This document shows positions 28,145-38,315 of a DNA stretch of 64,000 nt, piece by piece. The position numbers were made by a program, and so were the translations under genes. Every line of letters starts with the position of its first letter. The first letter of the stretch is position 1. This stretch comes from Tethya wilhelma (taxonomy: Eukaryota; Porifera; Demospongiae; Tethyida; Tethyidae). The DNA lies in NCBI GenBank assembly GCA_964030475.1, contig CAXIPT010000018.1, positions 386,567 through 450,566 on the forward strand. Reading direction: 5' to 3'. The notes beneath the pieces are model-generated. The model was given only the letters and a program-made list of their open reading frames with translations. It searched no databases and was not told the origin of the DNA.

Positions 28145-28432
28145 GATTATCAGAGTATTAAACAAGCAACAAGTCCTCTACCTTTGTCTGCTGTGTTCTA
28201 GCTCGTGTGTGTGGGTACGATATCGATACTCCGGCCCCACCCACTTACCGTAGCGTGCGCGCAGAGTTGATCGCAAACTTTGGGGCGTGGTTCACGTATA
28301 TCCTACGCGCATTTTGCGTTGGGTTATTATTTATTTCCTATGTGTGTCAAAATGGCATCTGCATTGTACCACTAAACTAATAAGAAATAAGAAAAGAAAA
28401 AAAACAAACAAACCAAACAATTATATTAAATC
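28145..28432. other. Upstream region of the receptor kinase
   Basis: No gene is seen. The stretch 28240-28330 is relatively GC-rich (TAGCGTGCGCGCAGAG, GGGGCGTGG) and is the likely promoter of the minus-strand receptor kinase. Confidence 0.4.
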
Positions 28433-28700
28433 TTAATATGGGTTCCCTTTATTCAATAAGTATTTCCTAACTCTGCCTGCTAGAGTCTTTTCATTAACAT
28501 GACGGGATTTCAAAGCCTTCAGGATACGACTCCAAGTTGGTCGGTCACAAACAGACTGGTTCTGCCACTCATTAAACACAGCCATTATTAATGTACCTCC
28601 TGGGTTTGTTCCGAAACCATGGTTATACCTGATTCGCTCAACGTCATTATATGCTGTATCTCGAGTTCACATGCCATGGCTTCCCATTTATAATTATGTC
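28433..28700 (-). pseudogene. Decayed death-domain exon (cluster copy 1)
   Basis: Reading the minus strand, the C-terminal two thirds of a death domain are intact. They run from NHGFGTNPGG through RPTWSRILKALKSRHVNEKTLAGRVRKY and end with a stop at 28433-28435. They are clearly related to the domains at 30366-30691 and 34733-35079. The upstream third (KWEAMACEL) is in a different frame and the preceding helix is missing, so the exon is broken. It belongs with the decayed kinase just to its right. Confidence 0.75.
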
Positions 28701-28801
28701 CAATTGTAGGCGACCATATTTTTTGGGGTCAGGTGTAGGGTCGTGGTTTACTTTTGACTTCATTATCTGATGACCCTACAAGAGCTAACTGCTGCAATTG
28801 A

Positions 28802-29790
28802 TCATGGATCGATGCTTGGGCTCTTTGGAATGAGTTGCTCCTCAGTTGTTTGTATCACTCTGCTCAGTATTAATTTTTGTGATAGTTTATACTCATGCAT
28901 TTGTCTTGCATTTTCATTCTGGTGAATACTATCAGTGTAAATTTGGGATGCTTTTAGTTCTTCTAGGCATTCACAAATTTCAGCAGCTGTCGGTCGTTCA
29001 ACATCTTTGTCCCTCAGGCAGTCAAAGGCAATTGGTAGGAGAGGGTGGTCTCTTTGAATAAGGCTGATTTGAGATTTTCTACGATCAAGTTCTGAGACAA
29101 TCTTAAGTATATACACGTGTTATCTGTTTAATATCTGGATTGTAGGTGATCAAACTTATATATTGTTCTGTGGTTTGTTTATCGTTACTGAGTACTCCAA
29201 AAGAAAAGCAGTCCATTTTTGCAGAGTATTTTGGCTGTTCACTGACTACTTCAGGAGGTATGTAAACATCAACACCAGGACACTGAGTCAAATAAGTGTG
29301 GCCATTCCAAAGTCAGTGACATTAGCTCGACTACCAGCAATTAGAAGAACATTATTGCTTGTGTAGAAATGCTATAGCTGAAGCTGTATCGGACAAAATA
29401 TTTACTTGTGTATGCAATACTACTTCAGATCTTGTGAAAGTGGGTGAGGCTCTCGTCCATGAGCTCCATTAGAAGCACAGGAACATTGGTCTCAGGGTCA
29501 TGATACGTCCCTATATATTGAATGATATTTGGGTGTCTGATCTTGCATAGAAAATGGCATTCTTGTACAAAAAATCGGCTTATTGGAATGCAATGATTTC
29601 TAGATCTGTCACTTGGTGTGCAATAAGGAGACCCTGTGTCCACAAGAGTTGGATGGAGCATTTTTGCAGCACAGAGAAGTTCATCACATTAATTTTTTGC
29701 TTTTACAACTTTTCCATATGAACCCATTCCAAGGACCTGATCCTTTAGGAGTTGAACTTTAAATTCAAACCTGTGCTGAGTTTCTTTATC
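28802..29790 (-). pseudogene. Decayed TKL-like kinase (cluster copy 1)
   Basis: Fragments of a kinase homologous to the one at 32098-33732 are spread over three frames. These are a Gly loop (VLGMGSYGKVVKAK, then an in-frame stop), LCAAKMLHPTLVDTG with the likely ATP-binding Lys, IRHPNIIQYIGTYHDPETN, LLMELMDESLTHF, ANVTDFGMATL, YIPPEV and MDCFSFGVL. The HRD catalytic loop is deleted between the hinge helix and the DFG part. With stops, frameshifts and no catalytic Asp it cannot be an active kinase. Confidence 0.8.
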
Positions 29791-30186
29791 ATTATAGATC
29801 TATCCCATCTCACAGCCATTACCACTGTTTTTTGGGCTCAGGTGTAAGGCCAGCCAGTCCTTTGCAGTTTAATATAATAATGCTTGTCAGTTGACTACCA
29901 GGGTAAATAATAGCAGGAAAAACATTTACATACATTGCAATAATTCATTGATGCATGACAGTATAAACTATAATAAGTCACCTGATCTTTCTGAATCTGA
30001 AATATTAATATTATTCGTAGCATGCATATGTGTTGACCTATCAAGTTCAGTGGTTTACATCACTGTACTGATACTATAGTTTATTTGTGCACTAGCTGGA
30101 TCTTTTTGACATTAACAGATAATTCCAACACAAAATTATAATATCATTAGCCCACACTTAGCATGATAAATAAGTTTATGAAAGTA

Positions 30187-30323
30187 CACTGTTAAAATTT
30201 TGGTGTGTAAAAATGTAAAGTGTCCCCAAAAAGTACACACTTCACTTAGGGTGCTACTTCCACATGGAAAGTGTCACCAAAAACTACACACTTCGTTTTT
30301 TAATACACCAAAATCTAACAGTG
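30187..30323. mobile_element. 137-bp MITE with CACTG terminal inverted repeats
   Basis: The ends CACTGTTAAAATTTTGGTGT and ACACCAAAATCTAACAGTG form inverted repeats of about 20 bp. The element is flanked by TA on both sides (30185-30186 and 30324-30325), consistent with a TA target duplication. The interior has two diverged copies of AAAGTGTC.CCAAAAA.TACACACTTC. It has no coding capacity. It lies just 3' of the kinase/death-domain gene. Confidence 0.75.
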
Positions 30324-30365
30324 TAAGTATATTGTGTATAATTACATTGCATGTACTAGTTTAAT

Positions 30366-33300
30366 TTAATGTCTATGTTGAACTGCTTTGGTTGATAGGT
30401 GTTTCTTAAGTTGGTCTGCTAAAGCTTTTTCGTTGACTTGACGAGATCTCAAAGCCTTCAGGATGAGATGCCACGTTGGTCTGATATGAACTGACTGCTT
30501 CTTCCACTCTACAAACACAGCTCTTATTAACGCATAGCCACATGTTCCTGAGCCATGAGTCATCCTTATATACTCAACTTCGTGATGTTTCAGGCCAAAT
30601 TCATATGCCATTCCTTCCCATTTTGCTGGAATATTGCTGCCAACTTTGTGCATGAACTCTTTGACTTCTGGCTCCTCATTCAAAACAGAGCCTATAAAAA
30701 TAAGAACAATAAGAAGTGATTTAGTTTCCAATGGATTAGCCTGTAATCATAATTATTGACTCATAATCAACTTGGGCTTATGTAAATAAAATTTGAGTAG
30801 TACTTACCACCATCATGCACCTCGTAACTACTAACGATACTAGAAGCAGTTAGTGAGACATCGTCAAAGACAGTTGGTTTTGTTCTTCTTTGTTTAGGAG
30901 TAGGTTTGTGGCCTTGTTCAGAATGGTGCTTCGACTTGCTAGTGTTTGAGACACGTGGAAGTTTGAGTCGAAGAGAAGATTTAGTTTCAGCTCCATGAAG
31001 TACAAGCTTTGCATTCAATCTTGGAGGGGAATGACAGGCTGGGATGATAGTTAGTATGCATCGTGGGGGGTAGGTAGAGTAGTCACAGACAGCAGAATCT
31101 GCTATCTTTTTGTCAACCTATATAATTGGATATTAATTGAATGTTATCCACCTGCCCCTTATATAATCAGAGACCATACTCATGCATGTGAATGTTTTCC
31201 TCCTCTGACGTCTGACTTGTGAGACTGCCTGGCATGCACATTGTTGACATTCTGGGTGCTTCTACAAATGTATATCAAAACAGGAAATTATGATGTTAAA
31301 TTGAACTTACAACAAATTGCTCAGGGTTGCTTTCAATATGATATCCATGAAATTCAGAATGAATCTCAAGCAACACACACTCAGTTGATGAAAAATTAAA
31401 GTGCAGTGGAGCTGGACGAGGCCAGGAACCAAGCAAGATGGCCAAATAACTCAGGAATGGCTATAATTTAGTATAAAATAATGGAGTCCTTCAAGGTCAG
31501 TTAAAATTTTAACTTAATAATATCCTTACATGTCCACAGTCAACATCTCTTGGATAGACTGCAAGCACTGCTTCCCACTGTTCACTTGCTGATGGTATTG
31601 AACTGGGTGTGTACAACACAGCCACATACCCATCTGTTCCTGATTATGGCATTGATAATTATTGTCGTTGTGTGATAATAAAAAGTAAATAATGTACACA
31701 CCTTCTGATCGTTTGAGTTTAGTATAGTCCCGTAGCTCCTTCTATACATATATATGCATGTACTTAATAATTATTAACATGCATGTCATAATATCATATT
31801 AATACATAGTTGAGACACATTTCTGCATGCCAAAGTTACCCCTACATTGTATTGTACTATACAGTGACACATGCACACTGCAGCCACCTACCAACATTGA
31901 AAGTTCATGTTTTCCTGGGTCTATGACATTGTGTAGAAAATCACAACTCCCTTTCTTTTTTAGTGGATGTTCTTCTACCTCTCTCTTTGAACGACTCTTC
32001 TGCATCATTGTAGTAAAAATTAATAGTAAATCAACTGATTGTACAGTGGGTCGGAATTGTTATACTACTCAATCATAAGTATATGATACTAGCTAACCTT
32101 TTCTGGATGTCTTGTATGTATTTTGATGCCATAATATTTGTTGCGATCTGTTCGAGTGTTGTCTGATTCAGCATTGAGAATACGTCGTGGCCTGTGCTGT
32201 GAAACACTTGATGACAAAGAGCTTAGAGTGTCACTATCACTGGTCAGTGAAACATCAGTGGACTTATAGCCGTGGCTTACTACACTAGTACTCCAATTAA
32301 GGTGGTATGATTCATTAACTTTCACATGACCAAAGTCTGTAACATTGTCTACACATTTTTCACCATGCACATTTATACTAACTTGTTGCTGGTGTAGTTG
32401 AGGCAAACTAGGTATGAAATGTTGGTACTGCTCTTCAAGTGGAATATTAGTGTACAGCCTCGGTGGTTGTTGGCATTTTGGTTGTGTTTTTTGTTTCATT
32501 TGATGACTCAACTTGGCAATTACTGTATCGCTTCTTTCAATAGCCTGTTTCAAGGAGTTCAATAGACTTTTCTTTCTTTCAGTTACTTGTCTTAGAACCT
32601 GAATTTTGTTCAATGTGTATTCCAGTGTCTCATTCAGCTCACTTAATTGTTGTCGTTGATGATCGCAAAGGGTAACTGGTTGATGATCTTGTACTGGTTC
32701 ATATTCTTGAAGTAGCTGCCGTGACATTTGCTTACTTTGAACATTGCGGAGAGGAAAATTATGTGTACATTGCCTAATCGATTCATAGCTTAAGCTGTCA
32801 GAATATCGAGCGTATTCTTTCAAGGTATCAATATGATCGTACAGCTCAGAAGCTGATGGCCGTTCAGACTCAGAATTGTCCAAGCATTTGAGTGCAATTT
32901 TCAGTAATGGATGGTCAGGGTGTATTTCATGAATGTGATTCCAACGTCTTTCAACTTCTGGGGAAAATGAGACTGGACCAGGAAGCTTACTGTTGCTGCT
33001 TGAGTTCAACTGTTGACTTTGTGACACTAAAAATGATGGATTTGGAAATTTTCGAGTCAGTATCTGGATGATGAGAACACCAAAAGAAAAGCAATCCAGC
33101 TTGTCAGAATAAATCGAAATGTTCTGAATGGCTTCTGGAGGCATGTAAACCATTGTGCCTGGGCACATTGTCAAAGTAGAAAATGTTCCTTGAGGATTCA
33201 ATCCCAATCTTGACATCCCAAAATCTGTGACTTTGGCTCGGGTGCTCTGATTATCAAGTAGGACATTGTTACTTGAGAGATCACGATGGACAATATCATT

Positions 33301-33732
33301 TAAATGGAGAAATGAAAGAGCCAGTGCAATGTCACAGCAGAAATTAACTTCGGTATGGTATGCAACTGCTTTAGTCGAATTTTCCAAGAAATGTGTCAAG
33401 CTTTCATCCATAAGCTCCATCAGTAGAATAGGCAGCCCAGTTTCAGAATCTTGATGTGTTCCTAAGTATTGTACAATGTTCGGATGTCTCAATGCACTCA
33501 ATATATCGCATTCTTGCTGAAATCTCTTTAGAACTTGGAGTGCACCTTGGCCNTGGATCGTATGGTGCAGTCTTCAAAGCACGTTGCAATGGAGTTGTAT
33601 GCGCCGCTAAAATGCTCCATTGCAACGTGCTTTGAAGACTGCACCATACGATCCAGCACCAATGGTTTGATGTCTGAATAGCTCGACACTTCTAAAGCCG
33701 ATAGATTCGCTGCGGCGTTGGACGATGGACAT
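30366..33732 (-). CDS. Kinase - coiled coil - death domain protein (RIPK-like layout)
   Basis: Predicted cytoplasmic signalling kinase of the TKL/RIPK-like type, about 900 aa. Coding order: a first exon from ATG 33732 running through a fold-back at 33554-33655 to 32098, then 31999-31892, 31741-31702, 31639-31530, 31460-31311, 31261-31175, 31117-30808 and 30691-30366. All junctions from 32098 onward are in phase. Kinase motifs: GAGSYGAVF, then (inverted by the fold-back) the CAAKML Lys, HRDLSSNN, VTDFGMSRLG, MPPEA and DCFSFGVL. A coiled coil follows (LSELNETLEYTLNKIQVLRQ and on). Exons 31999-31175 encode about 165 residues I do not recognise, with a Cys-rich HPECQQCAC. The last exon is a death domain (KWEGMAYEFGLKHHEVE, RPTWHLILKAL). 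RIPK1 has the same order kinase-linker-DD; orthology is not claimed. The break at n 33553 removes about 10 residues. Confidence 0.82.
33554..33655. repeat. Perfect 41-bp inverted repeat next to an n
   Basis: Arms at 33554-33594 and 33615-33655 are exact reverse complements around a 20-bp loop. They contain the kinase Gly-loop codons. The loop, read on the plus strand, encodes the residues that should follow on the minus strand (VVCAAKM). The loop therefore appears flipped, as expected from a fold-back artefact or a mis-joined read. It starts one base from the n at 33553. Confidence 0.95.
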
Positions 33733-34374
33733 TGTTTCAATTTCTGCTGCTCTAATTACGATCTTGTGGTAGAAGCAGTGGCGGACGTATAATTATAAAG
33801 GATTTGAAAAGGTGGTTTCGAAACAATCAATGCGCGAAAAAAACAAAAAACAAAAACAAACAAACAAAAAAAACTAGCCACGCCCACCTTCGGTCGTGTA
33901 GCCCCGCCCCTTTAGCGTGCGTGCAGCTAGAATTTAACTACATTATGTGTGATGGACCCCCGAGAGGGACCTGGGTCCTGTCCCCCTGTTAATGTCTGGG
34001 GGTCAATGGGGGTACTGGTGGTTGGAGGAGGAGCTGTTCCACAGATTCCATTCCAACAGGTCCAATTATTGGAGTCTGTGACAAATGAACAGAGTGCTCA
34101 GTACCATTCTGAGTCACACTTTTAATAGTAAACCCTCATTCAAGTATCATAAGGATTATTTCTGCAACATCCGGAATGCCCCGCTTTACCTTTACAAATA
34201 ATTTGTGATTCACTTACCACTTTTCCAAAATGTTCCTCTAATAGTTTCATTCTTGGTTGCAAGAAGAAACATCCATCCATGTATGCCGCTTGTTGAGGTC
34301 CATATAGTGAATACTCATGACCACCAGGAATCTTTCTAAGTCCTTAGTACTTAATGGAGTCTTCATGTTTCTGA
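33733..34374. other. Intergenic region upstream of the kinase/death-domain gene
   Basis: An A-rich stretch (33836-33873) is followed by a GC-rich patch with CCCGCCCC at 33903-33910, a plausible Sp/KLF site in the minus-strand promoter. The remainder to 34374 shows no supported gene. Confidence 0.45.
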
Positions 34375-34490
34375 GCATCATGAGGCTGTCAAATGGTTAT
34401 TAGAGCCTAAATACTAATAGAGCCTAAATTATAATTAGAGCTTTCCTTCTCCAGAAAATAACCATCCCCTGTGTGTGACTTTAGCAACCA
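34375..34490 (+). pseudogene. Relic of an ADAM10-like terminal exon
   Basis: The words GAGGCTGTCAAATGGTTATTAGAGC (34381-34405) and, after a short partial duplication, TTTCCTTCTCCAGAAAATA.CCATCCCCTGTG.GTGA closely follow the last ADAM10 exon at 22709-22778 (GAAGGCTGTCAAACGGTTACTAGAGC and on). The copy has stops and an insertion. The rest of the gene is not seen nearby. It implies a second ADAM10-like locus, or a fragment of one, was duplicated here. Confidence 0.6.
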
Positions 34491-34556
34491 ATAGTAATTT
34501 TATAACACAATAATAGTAGATTGTACACACAAAGATTAATGTGTATACTAAGTAAG

Positions 34557-34559
<3 letters not shown>

Positions 34560-34597
<38 letters not shown>
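34560..34597. repeat. (GT)n microsatellite
   Basis: A pure GT tract of about 38 bp between the ADAM10 relic and the death-domain exon. Confidence 0.95.
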
Positions 34598-34598
<1 letters not shown>

Positions 34599-34732
34599 CT
34601 GTGATTTGTATAACAATATTATAATATTATTGTGTGTGGTTAATTTTGATAATAACAATGCAACAAGAAGAATGTAAGTAAAGAAATTTGATGGATGATA
34701 TGTAGTGTGTGAATGTGCATATGTCTCATCAC

Positions 34733-35457
34733 TCATGTTAGATTGGTCATTCCGCGATTGCTTGGAGTTTCTTTTGACAACAAACGTTTTTTCAGTCGAT
34801 CTGCAAGATTTCGTTCATTGACTTGACGAGATCTCAAAGCCTTCAGGATGAGATGCCATGTTGGTCTGATACAAACTGACTGCTTCTGCCACTCTATGAA
34901 CACAGCTCTAATTAATGCAAACCCTGGATTTGTTCCAAAACTATAGTTCATCCTGATCAATTCAACTTCGTGATGTTTCAGGCCAAATTCGTATGCCATT
35001 CCTTCCCATTTTGTTGGAATATTGCTGCCAACTTTTTGCATGAATTCTCTAATAGCTGGTTCCTCATTTAGAATAGAACCTATATGCAATAGCACAACAT
35101 ACAGGGTAAATTATATTCTTGTTCACCAACCCAGTATGCAGATTGAAAATATCAAACTTTTAAACTTTTTTCAATCTGCATACTGGGTTGGTGAACAAGA
35201 ATATAATTTAATGACTAATACCCAACCAGAAAATCACTTACGAAAGCATACAGGGTAGCAACTGTATTGAAGTGTTGCATGCATGACTTACCACCATCCT
35301 GATCGTCATAGCCACTGCACACACTAGATGCAGTGAATAGGTCATCATCATCAGAGACAGCTGTAAGAAACACAGCAGCTGCTGGCATTGGCTTGTGTGC
35401 TCTTGGCTTGTGCTTTCTCGGTCTAGGGATGAGTGCTGCTTGATCATGAACAACTTT
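34733..35457 (-). CDS. Terminal exons of a third kinase/death-domain gene (truncated)
   Basis: Two exons correspond to the last two of the gene at 30366-33732. Exon 35457-35292 has LTAVSDDDDLFTASSVCSGYDDQDGG ending in a matching phase-1 donor. Exon 35079-34733 is a full death domain (SNIPTKWEGMAYEFGLKHHEVE, RPTWHLILKALRSRQVNER) ending at a TGA. Death-domain identity with the neighbour is high, implying recent duplication. The gene is cut at the n at 35458, beyond which the sequence is an unrelated plus-strand gene, so its kinase exons are not in this window at the expected place. Confidence 0.8.
35107..35210. repeat. Perfect 40-bp inverted repeat in the death-domain intron
   Basis: Arms at 35107-35146 and 35171-35210 are exact reverse complements around 24 bp of AT-rich loop. 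They lie in the intron between the two terminal exons of the truncated kinase/death-domain gene. It could be a transcript hairpin, a foldback element or an artefact. Confidence 0.9.
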
Positions 35458-35458
35458 N

Positions 35459-38277
35459 GAACAGCTGGAGTTTGAAAAGGATGAGATACAAGTGAAATAC
35501 GATGAAATGAAGGTATGAAATGTGTGACCAACAAGTGCCGAGAGATTCACTACTGTTTTGTGTAATTTTGATGAGCATGCACATGTATATATCGATCTGT
35601 TCTGTAGGATGAGTATTCAGATGTGAAGGGGAAATACAAGACACTGAGAGCCACCAATGACAAGCTGAGAGCAAAATACAGAGAAATCCAGTCTCAATAC
35701 AAACAGGTTAATACTTGTAATATTTGCTCATTGCCATGTATAGTTTGCAGGATTTCTGTAGCACAATAATTTTACTTCATGCACATCTATTCATACACAT
35801 GCAGGCTGAAGAAAGTCTCGAGCTTCTCAAGAGGGAGCAGCTTCAGTTGGAACACGAAGTTGTCTTGCTACGACGAGTGAGTCAGCCTAGCCCGTATGAC
35901 AGAGAACGCCATGAGCTAGTGATGGAGAACCTCCAGGAGCAGTTGAAGGAGAGGGACACTCGAATCGAAGAGCTGGAAGACTTCATCATTGAACAAGATG
36001 AGGTAAGAGATAAAGAAACATATCAGATGCTTTGATGCAAACTACATGCAGTGTGTACTTTCTAATAGTGCTCAGTAGAAAGCTATATCGATATTAATAT
36101 AATTATGCCTTTCATTTTTAGGTGTCTCGTAAATCAGAGGAGGTGTGGAAGAAAGAGAAACGTCAGTTGACTCAACTTCTCTCGCAGAAGCAGCTCACAA
36201 ATCCAGAGAAGCTGAAATTGAGAAAGATCAGCGACCAACCTCTCACCAGTGCAGAGGATGCTTGGGCACAGCTGGAAGAGAATGCCGAGCAGCTCAGAGA
36301 ACAGCTGAAGGACACCAGAGCCACTAGTACAGTGAGTTATATAGGCTGCGGGATAAATAACAAATATATACTTATGTGTTGTGTGGCTCACGATGAGAAA
36401 ATCTTTGTCAAACTTTCCCTCCAGGTGATGGACTCCAAATTGAAAGAGAATGAACAGCTGTTAGCTGAGACTCAAGACACAGTGAGAAGGTTGTCAGATA
36501 TTGATCCAGCTGTACTAGATTCCAACAAGTCTCCAAGTGCAAGTGCCACAAAACCCAGCAAGGGTAAGCAATCATCAGAAGGTATACATACAAGCGATAT
36601 ACAATGGATCAATAACTATTAATTTTATTGTTAACAAACTGTAACTATCTTAGCTGAAGTAGCAAGTAGTCCAGCATCAACCCAGTTGAAGCAATATTTG
36701 GAACAAAGCAAATCACGAATACAAGAACTAGAGGATGAGGTATAATAGTTTACCTATGTAAGAGCACATGCATAAGTGAAACAAATCCGCATAGTGTCAA
36801 AAATGAAGTATATTTCCTAATAATAATACTATTAAAACTGCAATTTGTTGTGTACAGAACCAAGCACTGCGAAGCTCCTTGGAGATGGCACAACTGAGTG
36901 TTTCAAGACTTCAAGGGTCGATGCTAGCGCTAGAAGGCAGCACATCAAACTACAATGCAATCCTAGCCGACAAGGAGGACACAATAGAACAGCTCACAAC
37001 ACAGGTACAGATTATTGTGATAATAACAGGGACTACCCCATACAGTGAATCACTGCATCATGATTTATTTGCAGTTGTCGCAAATGGATGCCAAGCTAAC
37101 CAAACTTCGCAGAGCTATACCTGCTACAGTGAGTCAGAGCCTGGATGGACAACAACATACACGTGCAGTGAAAAGAGCAATGGAAAATGTAAATAAAAGT
37201 AAAGTTCAATCTTCTCAAGTGTGTCAGAAAATTTACTATCGATTCCTACTAGCTACTATAATTGAACAATGCTTATGTAATCTTGATTTTACTAACTACG
37301 GTGCTGTCAGCTGCTGAGAGTGGTGATCCTAGCAATCTCCCAAGAGAACTAGTGGCTCTTGAGCGATCTGTGAACGATCTTCTGAAGAAGATGTTCCCGG
37401 GAGAAGATCTGAAGGTGTCTCCATCACGAAAGCAAAAAGAGGAACTGGAGATACCGTCTTCATTGCTGGAGGAGGAAACACAACAAGACAAAGCAGCTCC
37501 ATTGCCAGTGTCCTCAGAAAACTCAACAAGCTCATTGCATTCTGCTTCCACAGAGGAACAGACTCAAGATACACCGCTATTGGATGAAGCGAGCCATTCC
37601 CCAACAGCCACATTGGATCAGCAGTACACTTTTCCAATGGAAGATACAACAGAGCCTCTACTTGCAGGTCCACCTGTCTCTACGATCACCGACCACACTC
37701 CAGTGATGACAGAGGATCATGGTAGCACTCCACTTGAGGAGCCTCTAGTTCAAACACCACCAGACTCTCCCATAGCTAGCCATCCGCTCACACCGCCAGC
37801 ATTAATGGACCACAGCTCTCCACTGGGACAAGAGACCACCCCACTGACACCACCTGCAATGAGTCAACAAGAATACAGACCTCCAGCAGAACTATCAACA
37901 CAAGTACCACTTGAAACACCACCGACTGTACAGCAAAACAAGCCTACCAGTCCAACAGAGCACGCACACAAAGTATCGCCCGAGAGATCCATATCTCCCA
38001 CTCTATCAGATGACATTGATCTTCCTCTATTCCCATCGGACCGTCCTCCCAGGACACTGAGACCACCACTGGATGGTCCCCCTGCTACCAGCGGAGACAC
38101 TCATCAACCACTGGCCACAGCTACCACCATACACCCAACTGAAGCAGCCCCTCCTCTAGCTTCCTGGGAGAGGGAAGACTTTGATTTGAGCGATAGAAGG
38201 ACTGGTCCCCATTTGCTTACCGATCGTGAGAAGGATGATGGCGATATCTCTAACACATACCCGCCTGAAATTCATGC

Positions 38278-38315
<38 letters not shown>

